Shown here: positions 26,553 through 35,305 of the stretch, piece after piece
Position numbering within the stretch: the first letter of the stretch is position 1
How the letters are laid out: each line of letters begins with the position of its first letter
From: B46-G9 sp964581175
GTDB taxonomy: Bacteria > Desulfobacterota > DSM-4660 > Desulfatiglandales > Desulfatiglandaceae
Direction: 5' to 3'
DNA length: 64,000 nt
Assembly: GCA_964581175.1 (NCBI GenBank)
Contig: CAZONI010000008.1
Coordinates: forward strand, 25,730-89,729
Translations under genes and position numbers: made by a program
The notes under the pieces: model-generated
Database searches by the model: none
What the model saw: only the letters and a program-made list of their open reading frames with translations
Told to the model about the DNA's origin: nothing

Positions 26553-27518
26553 ATGGGACACATGACCCGTTATAAGTCTTTTGTCCTCGGGGGTATCTTC
26601 CTGGCGGCCTTGTTGCTGCTGACAGGTTGCGAGTCCCAGGGCCGCTTTATCACAAAAGCGGCCTTCAAAGGGACCCATGATATCGTTGTCACCTTTGCCG
26701 GTCCTGTGGACGAGGCATGGGCGAAGGATATTTCCCATTATCGCGCGTACGAGAAACCTGATCCCGATATCCAACTGGAAATAAGCAGCATCGCCCTCTC
26801 CTCGGACAGGCGGACCGTGACGCTCCACTTTGAAGAGGCCCTGAACCAGGATGAACCCCACATGCTCACCATGAGCAATATCATGTCCGAAGGCAAATCG
26901 GTCGGAACCGCTTTTGTGAGAGTCAAGAAGCTCTACCTCGGCGTCCTGTTCTCAGTGTTGATAGGGGCCATGCTCATACACAATTTCGTATTCACGAAAT
27001 ATCTGGGACTGTGCGTATTCTTCGGGACATCCCAGAAAAGATCGACGGCTGTCGGTATGGGGGTTACATTCACCATTGTGATGGTAGCGAGTGCGATGAT
27101 GTCGTGGGCCCTCTACCAGTTTGTGCTGAAACCCTATCACCTGGACTACCTGCAGATCATTGTCTTTATCGGCCTGGTATCGCTGTCGGTGCAGGCTGTG
27201 GATACCATACTGCGGAAAATCAATCCCATACTTTTCAAGGCCTTCGGGGTGTACCTGGTTCTGGTGATTGCAAACTGTATCATACTGGCTGTTCCGCTTA
27301 TACTGGCGGACAACGAATACAATGCCTGGGAAAGCCTCATGCTGGCCGTGGGAGCGGGCTTGGGATTTCTCGTGGCCCTGTTTCTCATGTCTTCAGCCCG
27401 GGAACGTCTCGAACTGGCGAATGTCCCGCCCACGTACCGGGGGCTCCCCATCGCTTTCGTCGTGGCAGGGCTTTTCGCACTTGCGTTCCTGGGTTTTTCA
27501 GGAATGTCGATTTTTTGA
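26553..27518 (+). CDS. rnfA: Rnf complex membrane subunit RnfA with an N-terminal lipoprotein-type Ig-like domain
   Basis: 321 residues, against about 190 for ordinary RnfA. Residues 1-26 form a lipoprotein signal ending in the lipobox LTGC (Cys26). Residues 30-125 look like a bacterial Ig-like (SbsA/Big) domain: KGTHDIVVTFAGPVDEAWA, then SDRRTVTLHFEEALN and HMLTMSNI. RnfA proper starts near residue 127 (LYLGVLFSVLIGAMLIHNFVF) and keeps TKYLGLCVFFGTSQK with its cluster Cys and six membrane segments to the end. The reading frame is continuous. The fusion would tether an extracytoplasmic domain to RnfA, which agrees with a periplasmic N-terminus for one of the two mirror-image subunits RnfA/RnfE. 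Confidence 0.9.
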   Translation: MGHMTRYKSFVLGGIFLAALLLLTGCESQGRFITKAAFKGTHDIVVTFAGPVDEAWAKDISHYRAYEKPDPDIQLEISSIALSSDRRTVTLHFEEALNQDEPHMLTMSNIMSEGKSVGTAFVRVKKLYLGVLFSVLIGAMLIHNFVFTKYLGLCVFFGTSQKRSTAVGMGVTFTIVMVASAMMSWALYQFVLKPYHLDYLQIIVFIGLVSLSVQAVDTILRKINPILFKAFGVYLVLVIANCIILAVPLILADNEYNAWESLMLAVGAGLGFLVALFLMSSARERLELANVPPTYRGLPIAFVVAGLFALAFLGFSGMSIF

Positions 27519-27648
27519 TGTAGTGATGACTGGATGAATGGGATTCTCCGGGTTCGGACGGAAGAGCGGGTGTTAGAGAATTCTTGATAATGGTTTTATG
27601 ATCGTATAGACTTATTTGTTAACGTTATCAAGAAAAGCAGGAGTTTGA

Positions 27649-28518
27649 ATGGATCCTTTATTGATAAAAATGGCTATTGGAGGCCTGGTACTCTTAGGCT
27701 GCATCGGCCTCTTTTTCGGGATAGGCCTCGCCTTGGCCGCCCACAAATTCGCCGTGCAGGTAAACCCCAAGGTGGAGGAAGTCCTTGAGGTACTGGCAGG
27801 TGCCCAGTGAGGGGGTTGCGGCTTCGCTGGATGTGAAGCGTACGCTGAAGCGGTAGTCAATGACCCTGATGTCCCTGCCAACCTCTGTTTCCCGGGCAAA
27901 GAGGAAACAGCAAAACTTGTGGCCAAGATTACCGGGAAACAGATGGCGGCCGTGGAAGACCTGGTGGCCGTTCCCCGGTGTTCACGGATAGAGGGCGGCG
28001 TCCGGGAAAAACAGCAGTACGTGGGGTACCGGACCTGCGCAGCGGCCGACCTGGCATTTGGAGGGCCGATGGCATGCCAGTACGCCTGCGAGGGCTTCGG
28101 TGACTGTGCTGCCGCCTGTCCGTTCGATGCCATCACCATGGTTGACAATTTCCCGGTCGTGGATCCTGATCTGTGTGTCGGCTGCGGAACCTGTGTCCGT
28201 ACCTGTCCGAAGGAGATCATCGAACTGGTCCCCATGAAGGCCAGGGTATTTGTACCCTGTTCAAGCAAAGACGCCGGCAAGGCGGTAAAGTCCCTCTGCA
28301 GCGTGGGCTGTATTTCCTGCAGGATGTGCGTCAAATCGTGCCCTGCCGAAGCAGTGACTATGGAAGACAACATTATACGGATCGATTACAACAAGTGCGT
28401 GGAATACGGTCCGGACTGTGGAGAGATCTGTGTGGAAAAATGCCCCACAAGCATTTTCAGGCACTTTTCCTCTTCCGAAAAGAAGTCCCAAAAAGAAAGC
28501 GCAGCTGTTGCTGCCTAA
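27649..28518 (+). CDS. rnfB: Rnf complex subunit RnfB, with in-frame UGA at the first cluster Cys (likely selenoprotein)
   Basis: The frame from ATG 27649 (AGGAG upstream) encodes 289 residues with a TGA at 27808-27810 (codon 54). It reads VLAGAQ-U-GGCGFAGCEAYA, where RnfB normally has C-G-G-C-G-x-P-G-C, so UGA replaces the first ligand of the N-terminal [4Fe-4S] cluster (U54, C57, C62, C80). A hairpin GCTTC-9 bases-GAAGC lies 11-29 bases after the UGA, as expected for a SECIS. An N-terminal membrane anchor (about 8-34) precedes it. Ferredoxin motifs follow: CQYACEGFGDCAAACP, CVGCGTCVRTCP, CISCRMCVKSCP and a last group CVEYGPDCGEICVEKCP. RnfB is the ferredoxin-side subunit. Starting at ATG 27943 instead would delete anchor and cluster, which is implausible. 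Confidence 0.88.
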
Positions 28519-28581
28519 TGAGCAACATACTTCCGGGGCACCTGCCTCATGGGACCCCGAGAAGGAGCGGAGGAGTAAAAC

Positions 28582-29646
28582 ATGAGAGAGCGAGATAATT
28601 TATCTCAGGAAACCGGAGACATGAACAGAAGATCCTTCCTGAAACTGTCCGGTTTGCTCGGCGTCGGCCTGGCAACGGCAGCCATGGTCCCCCTGACGGC
28701 CGAAGCAGTCAAGTTCAATCGAAAGATGTATAAAGTGTCCAGGATGAGACTGGCCATGGGGACTTTTGTTTCCATGACCCTGATCCATCCCTCCCGAGAC
28801 AGGGCGGAACAGGCCATAGGTGTCGCCTTTGAAGAAATCGACCGCCTGGCCGGACTCATGGACCGCTTCAAGAGCGTAACCGCTGTCGGTGAATTGAATA
28901 GAGAAGGCAGACTCGAGGGTACTCCCCCGGAGATGGCGAACGTGGTGAGAGATGCTCTTCACTTTTATCGCGTCACCAAGGGCGCCTTTGACATCTCGGT
29001 AGCCCCTGTCGTGGATCTCTTCAAACAGCGGGTTGAAAGCGGCGCCAAAATACCGCCGACCGAGGCTGAAATAAGAAAGCTGCTTGCCCGCGTGGATGCC
29101 GGCTCCATCGTCGTTGAAGGGCGGGATATCCGTTTCAAGAAACCCGGCATGGCGATTACCTTGGATGGTATTGCGAAGGGATATATCGTGGACCGGGCCG
29201 CAGGACTGCTCGCCAAAAACAACATCAAGAATTTCCTCATCAACGCAGGTGGGGATATCAGGACCGAAGGAGAGAGACAGGATCGAAAGCCCTGGACCAT
29301 AGCCATCCAGGATCCACACAAGAAAAGACACTATCCGGATATCATCCAGATCTGTGACGGGGCTATTGCTACTTCAGGAAATTATGAGGTGTATTTTGAC
29401 CGGGAAAAGATGTTCCATCATATCGTGAATCCCAGAACAGGCATGTCGCCTCATGACGATTCCAGTGTTTCCGTCACCGCCCCGACCACAATGGAAGCGG
29501 ACGCCCTGTCCACGAGTGTATTTGTCATGGAGCCGGCGGAAAAGGGGATCCGCTTCATTGATTCCTTACCCAGGTACGAATGTCTGGTCCTGTCAGCGGC
29601 GGGAAAGGTAAAAAAATCTAAGGGGTGGAAGAGCGCTGCCATATAA
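28582..29646 (+). CDS. apbE: FAD:protein FMN transferase (ApbE family) with twin-arginine signal
   Basis: 354 residues. A twin-arginine signal RRSFLKLSG begins at residue 15, so it is exported. The family marks are MGTFVSMTLIHPS, DGIAKGYIVDRAAGLL, NAGGDIRTEG and a Mg-binding C-terminal HHIVNPRTGMSP. It moves FMN from FAD onto Ser/Thr of target proteins. The evident targets, RnfG (TGATISS) and RnfD (STAT), are encoded just upstream. ATG 28582 has GGAGGAG upstream. Its end overlaps the convergent hflX gene by 29 bases. Confidence 0.93.
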   Translation: MRERDNLSQETGDMNRRSFLKLSGLLGVGLATAAMVPLTAEAVKFNRKMYKVSRMRLAMGTFVSMTLIHPSRDRAEQAIGVAFEEIDRLAGLMDRFKSVTAVGELNREGRLEGTPPEMANVVRDALHFYRVTKGAFDISVAPVVDLFKQRVESGAKIPPTEAEIRKLLARVDAGSIVVEGRDIRFKKPGMAITLDGIAKGYIVDRAAGLLAKNNIKNFLINAGGDIRTEGERQDRKPWTIAIQDPHKKRHYPDIIQICDGAIATSGNYEVYFDREKMFHHIVNPRTGMSPHDDSSVSVTAPTTMEADALSTSVFVMEPAEKGIRFIDSLPRYECLVLSAAGKVKKSKGWKSAAI

Positions 29647-31174
29647 TCTTTTCAATCTCTCTAACCAAAGGCCGTAAGGAGGGAGGGTGAATTGCCGATA
29701 TGGGCACCCCTCCCGTTCTCTTTTGCAGTGCCTTTATCTCCTTGCCATCCAGACGGTCCATCTTGTTTAAGACAAGCAGGACCGGAATGCGCCGAAGTTC
29801 GAGCTTCCTCAAAATATCTTCAACGGTCTTTGCTTCTTCCTCCATTCGATCGCTCGACGCGTCAACCACATGGATGAGGAGCTCGGCATCGTCGAGTTCC
29901 TCGAGTGTTGCCGCGAATGCCTCCATCAGACTCCTGGGAAGGTCACGAATAAATCCCACCGTATCGGTGATGATGGCTTCTCGTTCCCTGGGAAACCGCA
30001 GCCGCCGGCTGCTCGGATCCAGTGTCTCGAAAAGCCTTCTTCCGGTACCCACATCGCTCCCGGTGAGGGCATTCAGGAGCGTTGATTTGCCGGCGTTTGT
30101 GTACCCGACAATGGAAATCACCGGAAGCCCGCGCCTGTTCCGCAATTGCCTTCTCTCTTGTCTCTGACGGCTGATATTTGCCAGCTCACGGTTCAACCTG
30201 GCAATACGCGCGTACACCCGCCGCCGGTTGATTTCCAGTTTTGTCTCACCGGGTCCCCTTCCTCCTATTCCTCCGGTGAGCCTGGACATGGCCGTATTCT
30301 TGGTGGCAAGGCGCGGGACCAGATACTTCAGCTGCGCCAGTTCGACCTGTATCTTTCCTTCCCTGGTTACGGCACGCCTGGCGAAAATGTCCAGTATGAG
30401 CTGACTCCGATCAATGATGCGGAGTTCGGTAAAATCGGTTAGATTCTTTACCTGCGCAGGAGTCAATTCCTGGTTGAATATGAGCAGGTCAGAGCCAGTT
30501 TGCAGGCAATGCAAGACCAGTTCTCTCAACCTTCCCTTCCCCATCAGGTATCGGGGGTCTACCCGTTTGACTCGCTGAATCACCTTGCCGATGACCTCTA
30601 TTTCATTGGAGGCGGCAAGACTTTCGAGCTCTCCAAGGGACTCCTCCTCAAGCCATTTGGCGCCTGACGTAATCCCCACCAGAAGTGCCCCGTCTCTTAC
30701 TTCGAGAGAGGGTCCGATCCTTTTCCTGCTCAGTTCCTCTTCGAGGGATTGAATAAAGGCAATGAAGTTCAGGCTGAGACGGCCGATATCCGGGACTCGC
30801 TCCACGGTGAAGCCTTTGCCGTCCCGGTCGCCGGGCAAGAGATGAGCATAGCTGATCGCGCCGGAGAGTCCCTCCTGATCCACCTCGATGCACGCCATGA
30901 GATCGAGACCGATCAGGACCAGATCGGTGATATCCTCAGTGGAGAGGGGCTCTCCTTCAAGGTGGGTGTGAATGCAGCGCAAGCCCCTGAGACGGCCGAT
31001 TCCCACCCGGTACGTGTCCAACTCCGGGATCCAGATCCGCCGGTTGTTCCCGATCAGGACATAGGCAACAACACCTTTTCGATTTATGAGAAGACCGACC
31101 TGGCGCTTGATTTCCCTGGAAATCTCGGATAGCTGGCGTGTCAGCTCATGGGAAATGATCTGGGAAGGGGCCAC
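29618..31174 (-). CDS. hflX: Ribosome-associated GTPase HflX
   Basis: 518 residues from GTG 31174. The N-terminal HflX domain (up to about 345) contains GKGRLRELVLHCLQTGSDLLI and GRGPGETKLEINRR. The G domain shows GYTNAGKST (G1), DTVGF (G3) and LNKMD (G4). HflX splits stalled ribosomes. The frame stays open 26 codons further upstream (to 31252), and those codons encode SGLKANQQKRLQNLYRRR, a typical HflX N-terminus, yet offer no ATG, GTG or TTG. Translation may therefore begin at an ATT (31250-31252) overlapping the dnaB stop. It converges with apbE. Confidence 0.92.
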   Translation of the reverse strand: MAPSQIISHELTRQLSEISREIKRQVGLLINRKGVVAYVLIGNNRRIWIPELDTYRVGIGRLRGLRCIHTHLEGEPLSTEDITDLVLIGLDLMACIEVDQEGLSGAISYAHLLPGDRDGKGFTVERVPDIGRLSLNFIAFIQSLEEELSRKRIGPSLEVRDGALLVGITSGAKWLEEESLGELESLAASNEIEVIGKVIQRVKRVDPRYLMGKGRLRELVLHCLQTGSDLLIFNQELTPAQVKNLTDFTELRIIDRSQLILDIFARRAVTREGKIQVELAQLKYLVPRLATKNTAMSRLTGGIGGRGPGETKLEINRRRVYARIARLNRELANISRQRQERRQLRNRRGLPVISIVGYTNAGKSTLLNALTGSDVGTGRRLFETLDPSSRRLRFPREREAIITDTVGFIRDLPRSLMEAFAATLEELDDAELLIHVVDASSDRMEEEAKTVEDILRKLELRRIPVLLVLNKMDRLDGKEIKALQKRTGGVPISAIHPPSLRPLVREIEKIIWQRSSTP

Positions 31175-31247
31175 TCTCCTGCGATAGAGATTTTGAAGTC
31201 TCTTTTGCTGATTTGCTTTGAGGCCGCTTGTTTTGCCGTAAATCCTG

Positions 31248-32621
31248 TTAATAGCTGTGCGCCTCTACATCTTCTTCAATATGGTCCTTAAAAAGCGTCA
31301 ATTCCTTTAAGAAGGTGAGCTTGAAATATCCCGTGGGACCATTCCTCTGTTTGGCGACAATGATCTCCGCAATGTTTCTGTTTTCTTCTGAGGCAGGATG
31401 GTATACTTCGTCCCGGTAAATAAAAACAATCACGTCCGCATCCTGTTCAATTGCACCACTTTCCCGGAGATCCGCCAGTTGCGGTCGTTTGTTGGGGCGG
31501 TCTTCCACTTTCCTGTTGAGCTGGGAAAGGGCGAGGACGGGTACGTTCAGGTCCTTGGCAAGCGCTTTGAGTGCCCGGGAAATTTCTGAGATTTCAAGCT
31601 GTCTCGACTCGGCCGATCTTCTCCCCTGAAGCAACTGGAGATAATCCACGATAACCATTCCAAGGTCCTGCCGCTTCATCAGACGCCGGCACTTCGCCTT
31701 CATCTCCAGGACTCCGATTCCAGAGCTGTCATCAATGAAGATAGGGAGTTCGGCAAGGTGGTTCGCTGAATGAGTCAACCGCTCCCAATCGTCATCCCTC
31801 AGGCGCCCGGTACGCAAATTGGTCGCGTTGATTCCCGCATCGAATCCCAGCAGCCGGATACCCAGCTGGAGCTTGGACATCTCGAGAGAAAAGATTGCGA
31901 CAGCCTTGCCGGTCGTCTCTGCAGCCTTATGGCCGATGTTCAGGGCCAAGGCCGTTTTTCCCATGCTTGGTCGGCCGGCAATGATTATCACATCGGAGGG
32001 TTGCAACCCTGCTGTAAGCAAGTCAAAGTCCCGGAAGCCGCTCGGGATTCCCGTCACATATCCCTCGACTTCCGCGACATTTTCGAGCTTTTTGAAACTT
32101 CCGGTGATGACATCCTGCAGGCTGTAGAAGCCCTCTTTGATACGTTGCTCTGCAATCTCAAAAATAGACTGCTCGGCCATATCCAGGAGCTCATCTGTTT
32201 CTTTCCAGGGCTCGAAACAGGATTCGGAAATGACGGAGCACTCACGGATTAGTTTTCGTCTGATGGACAGGTCTTTGATTATTCCCGCATGATGAAGAGC
32301 CCCCGCAGACGTGGAAACCGCCTCGACGAGGGAAGCGAGATAGTCGTTTCCGCCGGCTGTTTGTAGTCTTTTCTTCCTGTCCAGCACCTGCGAGAGAGTG
32401 ATGATATCTATAGGTTCTCCGGAATTATATAATTCCATCATACCCTCAAATATCGCCTCGTGTGCTTCTCGATAGAAATCGTCGGGTGCAAGAAGATCCA
32501 TGACCTGGTTCATGGCATCGTTGTTTATGAGTACGCCTCCAAGAACAGCCTGCTCGGCTTGGATGTTGCTGGGAGGGACTTTCATGGGTGAAACAACGGC
32601 TTTTTCTTTTTCCCTTGCCAT
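31248..32621 (-). CDS. dnaB: Replicative DNA helicase DnaB
   Basis: 457 residues. The N-terminal domain starts PPSNIQAEQAVLGGVLINNDAMNQV. The RecA-like core has the Walker A GRPSMGKTALALN, the Walker B strand VIVDYLQLL and ALSQLNRKVEDRPNKRP. It unwinds DNA at the replication fork. ATG 32621 is chosen over 32672 because the extra 17 residues are unlike DnaB. It follows rplI in the classic rpsF-rpsR-rplI-dnaB order. Confidence 0.96.
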   Translation of the reverse strand: MAREKEKAVVSPMKVPPSNIQAEQAVLGGVLINNDAMNQVMDLLAPDDFYREAHEAIFEGMMELYNSGEPIDIITLSQVLDRKKRLQTAGGNDYLASLVEAVSTSAGALHHAGIIKDLSIRRKLIRECSVISESCFEPWKETDELLDMAEQSIFEIAEQRIKEGFYSLQDVITGSFKKLENVAEVEGYVTGIPSGFRDFDLLTAGLQPSDVIIIAGRPSMGKTALALNIGHKAAETTGKAVAIFSLEMSKLQLGIRLLGFDAGINATNLRTGRLRDDDWERLTHSANHLAELPIFIDDSSGIGVLEMKAKCRRLMKRQDLGMVIVDYLQLLQGRRSAESRQLEISEISRALKALAKDLNVPVLALSQLNRKVEDRPNKRPQLADLRESGAIEQDADVIVFIYRDEVYHPASEENRNIAEIIVAKQRNGPTGYFKLTFLKELTLFKDHIEEDVEAHSY

Positions 32622-32692
32622 GCTTTTCCGTTTTCTCCGGTGAAACCCAAGTCCTGTTTGTGAGATGAACACTCCGTAGTTTTACAGCGCAA

Positions 32693-33163
32693 CTACGGCC
32701 GGTTCTCCCCTTCACTCTCTTTTACCGGAGATACCACAACCTTTATAAAAGCGGTTACTTCGGGATAGATTCTCACAGGTACCTCGAAGTCACCCAGGAC
32801 CTTGATGGGTTTATCCAGCATAATCTTTCTTCGATCGACGACAATCCCCTGATTTTCCAGCTCCGCGGCAATATCCATACTTGTCACCGATCCGTACAGT
32901 TTCCCTTCTTCGCCCGCCTTCTGAGTAAGCTGAACAAGGATTTCAGACATTTTTTCCTTCAGTTGTTCTGCCTGTTCCTTGGCCTTCAGTTTTCTGATCT
33001 CGATCTTTTTTCTCCGCTGTTCAATAGATTTTACATTCTGCGGTGTGGCCTCAAAGGCCATGCCCCTGGGGATCAAATAGTTCCTGGCGTACCCATCGGC
33101 AACCCTTAGAATATCTCCCTCGAGACCCAGTTCATCCAGATCCTGTAATAGTATAATCTCCAT
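32693..33163 (-). CDS. rplI: 50S ribosomal protein L9
   Basis: 156 residues: MEIILLQDLDELGLEGDILRVADGYARNYLIPRG at the start is the L9 N-terminal signature (over the usual GxxG...V..GYARN.L.P), followed by the long connecting helix and the C-terminal domain. It binds 23S rRNA. Confidence 0.97.
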   Translation of the reverse strand: MEIILLQDLDELGLEGDILRVADGYARNYLIPRGMAFEATPQNVKSIEQRRKKIEIRKLKAKEQAEQLKEKMSEILVQLTQKAGEEGKLYGSVTSMDIAAELENQGIVVDRRKIMLDKPIKVLGDFEVPVRIYPEVTAFIKVVVSPVKESEGENRP

Positions 33164-33184
33164 AAAAATCCCTCCATCTAAAAA

Positions 33185-34123
33185 TCAGGTATTAAGCCCC
33201 TTGTGTATCTTTCTAAAATCTATCCATTGATCAAAAACGCCGCCCAGGCAAACAAGGAGCAGAAAAACCTGTTGGAAAAACAGAAGCAGATATATTGCGG
33301 CCCGAATCCATGTCGGCACATGATACTTATTCAAGAAAAACAGAAGGATGGAAACGCCCTGAAACAAGTACACAGTCATCAGAACGATAAGGCCGTTGAG
33401 CGCTATCAACCTTACAACGCCCGAGGAAAAAAATAAAGAAAAACCAGTCGCGATAAGTCCCCAGACGAGCATTTCAGGCGCCTGCCATCGATCAGCATGT
33501 TCAAAGAGAGGATACTCAAGCTTAGCCAGCCGGAGTATCCTGCGCCCCAGCAACACATTTATCCAGACCACGAATGCTGAACCGACTACCAGGAGCGCCG
33601 GATAAACACGGACGATGGCATCGATGATCGCCTTTCCGTAGGTCCGTATTTCAAGGGCCTTTTCTTTTTCAAGGCCCATTTGTCCATACATGTCCAAGGC
33701 CCCGTTCAGATTGCTCTTCAAATACGATTGCACCACTTCGAAGGGGCCCATGTGTCTGACAATTCCGACAAAGAAGAGACACAGTATGCCCATGATGAGC
33801 ATGCACACTGTACCAAGTGACAGGGTGTAGCCAAGGGAAAACCGTCTTCTGAAGAGCTCTGAAAGGGCCAGGCCAAGGACAGAAAACTCAATGACGAACA
33901 GGATGAGCTGGGGCTGGCCGAGAAACCGTGCTGCCAGGCTGATGAAAACCACTGTGACGGCCGCCAGCGTCAATCCCCTGTAGAGGCCTTGCTTCATGGC
34001 ATAATAAAGGAAAGGGACGGGCGTGACCAGGCTGATAAATGGCCCTGCAATAGGGACCGTCACTGCTGCAAGAAGGACCAGAGCGGCCCAACCTACACAG
34101 CCCAGGAAATCCTTTGCAATCAT
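33185..34123 (-). CDS. YybS-like DUF2232 membrane protein
   Basis: 312 residues with about eight hydrophobic segments and a start of the form GPFISLVTPVPFLYYAMKQG, characteristic of DUF2232 proteins encoded between rpsR and rplI in many bacteria. It may belong to the wider ECF-transporter S-component-like fold group. Function unknown; its position is conserved. Confidence 0.82.
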   Translation of the reverse strand: MIAKDFLGCVGWAALVLLAAVTVPIAGPFISLVTPVPFLYYAMKQGLYRGLTLAAVTVVFISLAARFLGQPQLILFVIEFSVLGLALSELFRRRFSLGYTLSLGTVCMLIMGILCLFFVGIVRHMGPFEVVQSYLKSNLNGALDMYGQMGLEKEKALEIRTYGKAIIDAIVRVYPALLVVGSAFVVWINVLLGRRILRLAKLEYPLFEHADRWQAPEMLVWGLIATGFSLFFSSGVVRLIALNGLIVLMTVYLFQGVSILLFFLNKYHVPTWIRAAIYLLLFFQQVFLLLVCLGGVFDQWIDFRKIHKGLNT

Positions 34124-34178
34124 CGATTCTCTGATAAATAGGCCTCCGACAAGAAGAGAGCCTATGGAAATGCCGAGA

Positions 34179-34433
34179 TTACCTCACCGTGGATGTCGTA
34201 TAAGGCAGCAGGGCTATATTTCTTGCTCTCTTGATGGCAACCGTCAACACGCGTTGATGCTTTGCGCAATTGCCCGATATTCTTCGAGGAATGATCTTGC
34301 CACGCTCTGTTGTGAAGTAGCGGAGGCTCTTTGCGTCTTTGTAATCAATGGTCAAACTGCTGTCAGCGCAAAAGCGGCAGACCTTTCTCCTGTGAAAGCT
34401 CCGTTTCCCTCGTCTTAGTCTATCGAACGCCAT
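34179..34433 (-). CDS. rpsR: 30S ribosomal protein S18
   Basis: 84 residues starting MAFDRLRRGKRSFHRRKVCRFC; KIIPRRISGNCAKHQR is the S18 core. The CxxC and CxxH pairs show the zinc-binding form. A longer upstream frame (to 34493) overlaps rpsF and is not protein-like. It overlaps the end of rpsF by 14 bases. Confidence 0.95.
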   Translation of the reverse strand: MAFDRLRRGKRSFHRRKVCRFCADSSLTIDYKDAKSLRYFTTERGKIIPRRISGNCAKHQRVLTVAIKRARNIALLPYTTSTVR

Positions 34434-34845
34434 TTTCGACCTCATCAGTATTCGTTTCAGTGGTATCCTGGGGCGGAGCCTGTTCCTCAACACTTTCCGA
34501 TTCCCCTGTCTCTACAACATCTCTCTTCACTTCCTGCAACAATGCCGCAGGATCAGCCCGGTCACTGAGTTTGACGGTTTGGTACTTCAAAACCTTGTCT
34601 TCCAGTCTGAAGAGGCGTTCCAGTTCCTTTGTCAGGGCGGCATCTCCACAATATTCCAGAAGCACGTAAAAACCTTTATTGAATTTTTTCAATTCATACG
34701 CGAGACTTCTCTCGCCCCACTTGTCCGTCTTGATCATGACCCCTTGATTTTTCTCAATGATACCGTTAAAGTTAGCGATCGCTTCTTCATACTCTTCTTC
34801 GGGAAGCGAGGGCTTCAAGATGTACAGGGTTTCATATTGTCTCAT
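34420..34845 (-). CDS. rpsF: 30S ribosomal protein S6
   Basis: 141 residues starting MRQYETLYILKPSLPEEEY with KTDKWGERSLAYELKKFNKGFYVLL. The C-terminal tail is long and acidic (Glu/Thr-rich from about 108), longer than in Escherichia coli. ATG 34845 follows AAAGGAGAG. No ssb gene lies between rpsF and rpsR. Confidence 0.95.
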   Translation of the reverse strand: MRQYETLYILKPSLPEEEYEEAIANFNGIIEKNQGVMIKTDKWGERSLAYELKKFNKGFYVLLEYCGDAALTKELERLFRLEDKVLKYQTVKLSDRADPAALLQEVKRDVVETGESESVEEQAPPQDTTETNTDEVENGVR

Positions 34846-35043
34846 TCCACTCTCCTTTCGGACATTTCCTTCATAAATCATGGTGGTCCCCCTCCAGCCG
34901 GAAGCCTGCGGGGAACAAGGAGGAATTCAAACCAAATTTTTATTTTTACCACCTGAACTAAATCATGTCAATCACTTTTACCACACCCAAATCCACCACC
35001 TAATTTTCGCATCGTGAGCTTCAGCGGGTGATTCGGCGAAATC

Positions 35044-35169
35044 CCTGGTCACCAGCAAGGTGTCGGATGCAAGGCGCCGAGGAGCGACGACTGAGACGTA
35101 TAAACAATACGTCGCAGGGAGGAGCGAGCGAAGGCAACGCCGCAGATGATGCCTTGATGGTGGATCAGG
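35044..35169. repeat. MITE-like palindromic element in the rpsF-suhB intergenic region
   Basis: The ends CCTGGTCACCAGCAAGGTGTC (35044-35064, taken as 20 plus one base) and the copy at 35148-35169 are imperfect inverted repeats. The centre is a perfect palindrome GACGTAT-5 bases-ATACGTC (35095-35113). In between are the segments GGCGCCGAGGAGCGACGA and GGAGCGAGCGAAGGC. The size, the inverted ends and the lack of coding suggest a non-autonomous mobile or REP-like element. The rest of the 34846-35305 gap holds a GGCTTAAGGCGCAGGGC repeat near 35250. Confidence 0.55.
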
Positions 35170-35305
35170 GTTGCGGCCTATCCGTTGACAGGTCTTAACA
35201 CATGATATATGCTCTCCTGCTAACGGCGTAAAGGCAAGGACTCTGCCTTGTGAGGCTTAAGGCGCAGGGCTTAAGGCACAAGAAGAATGAAAGTGAGGGA
35301 CCTCC

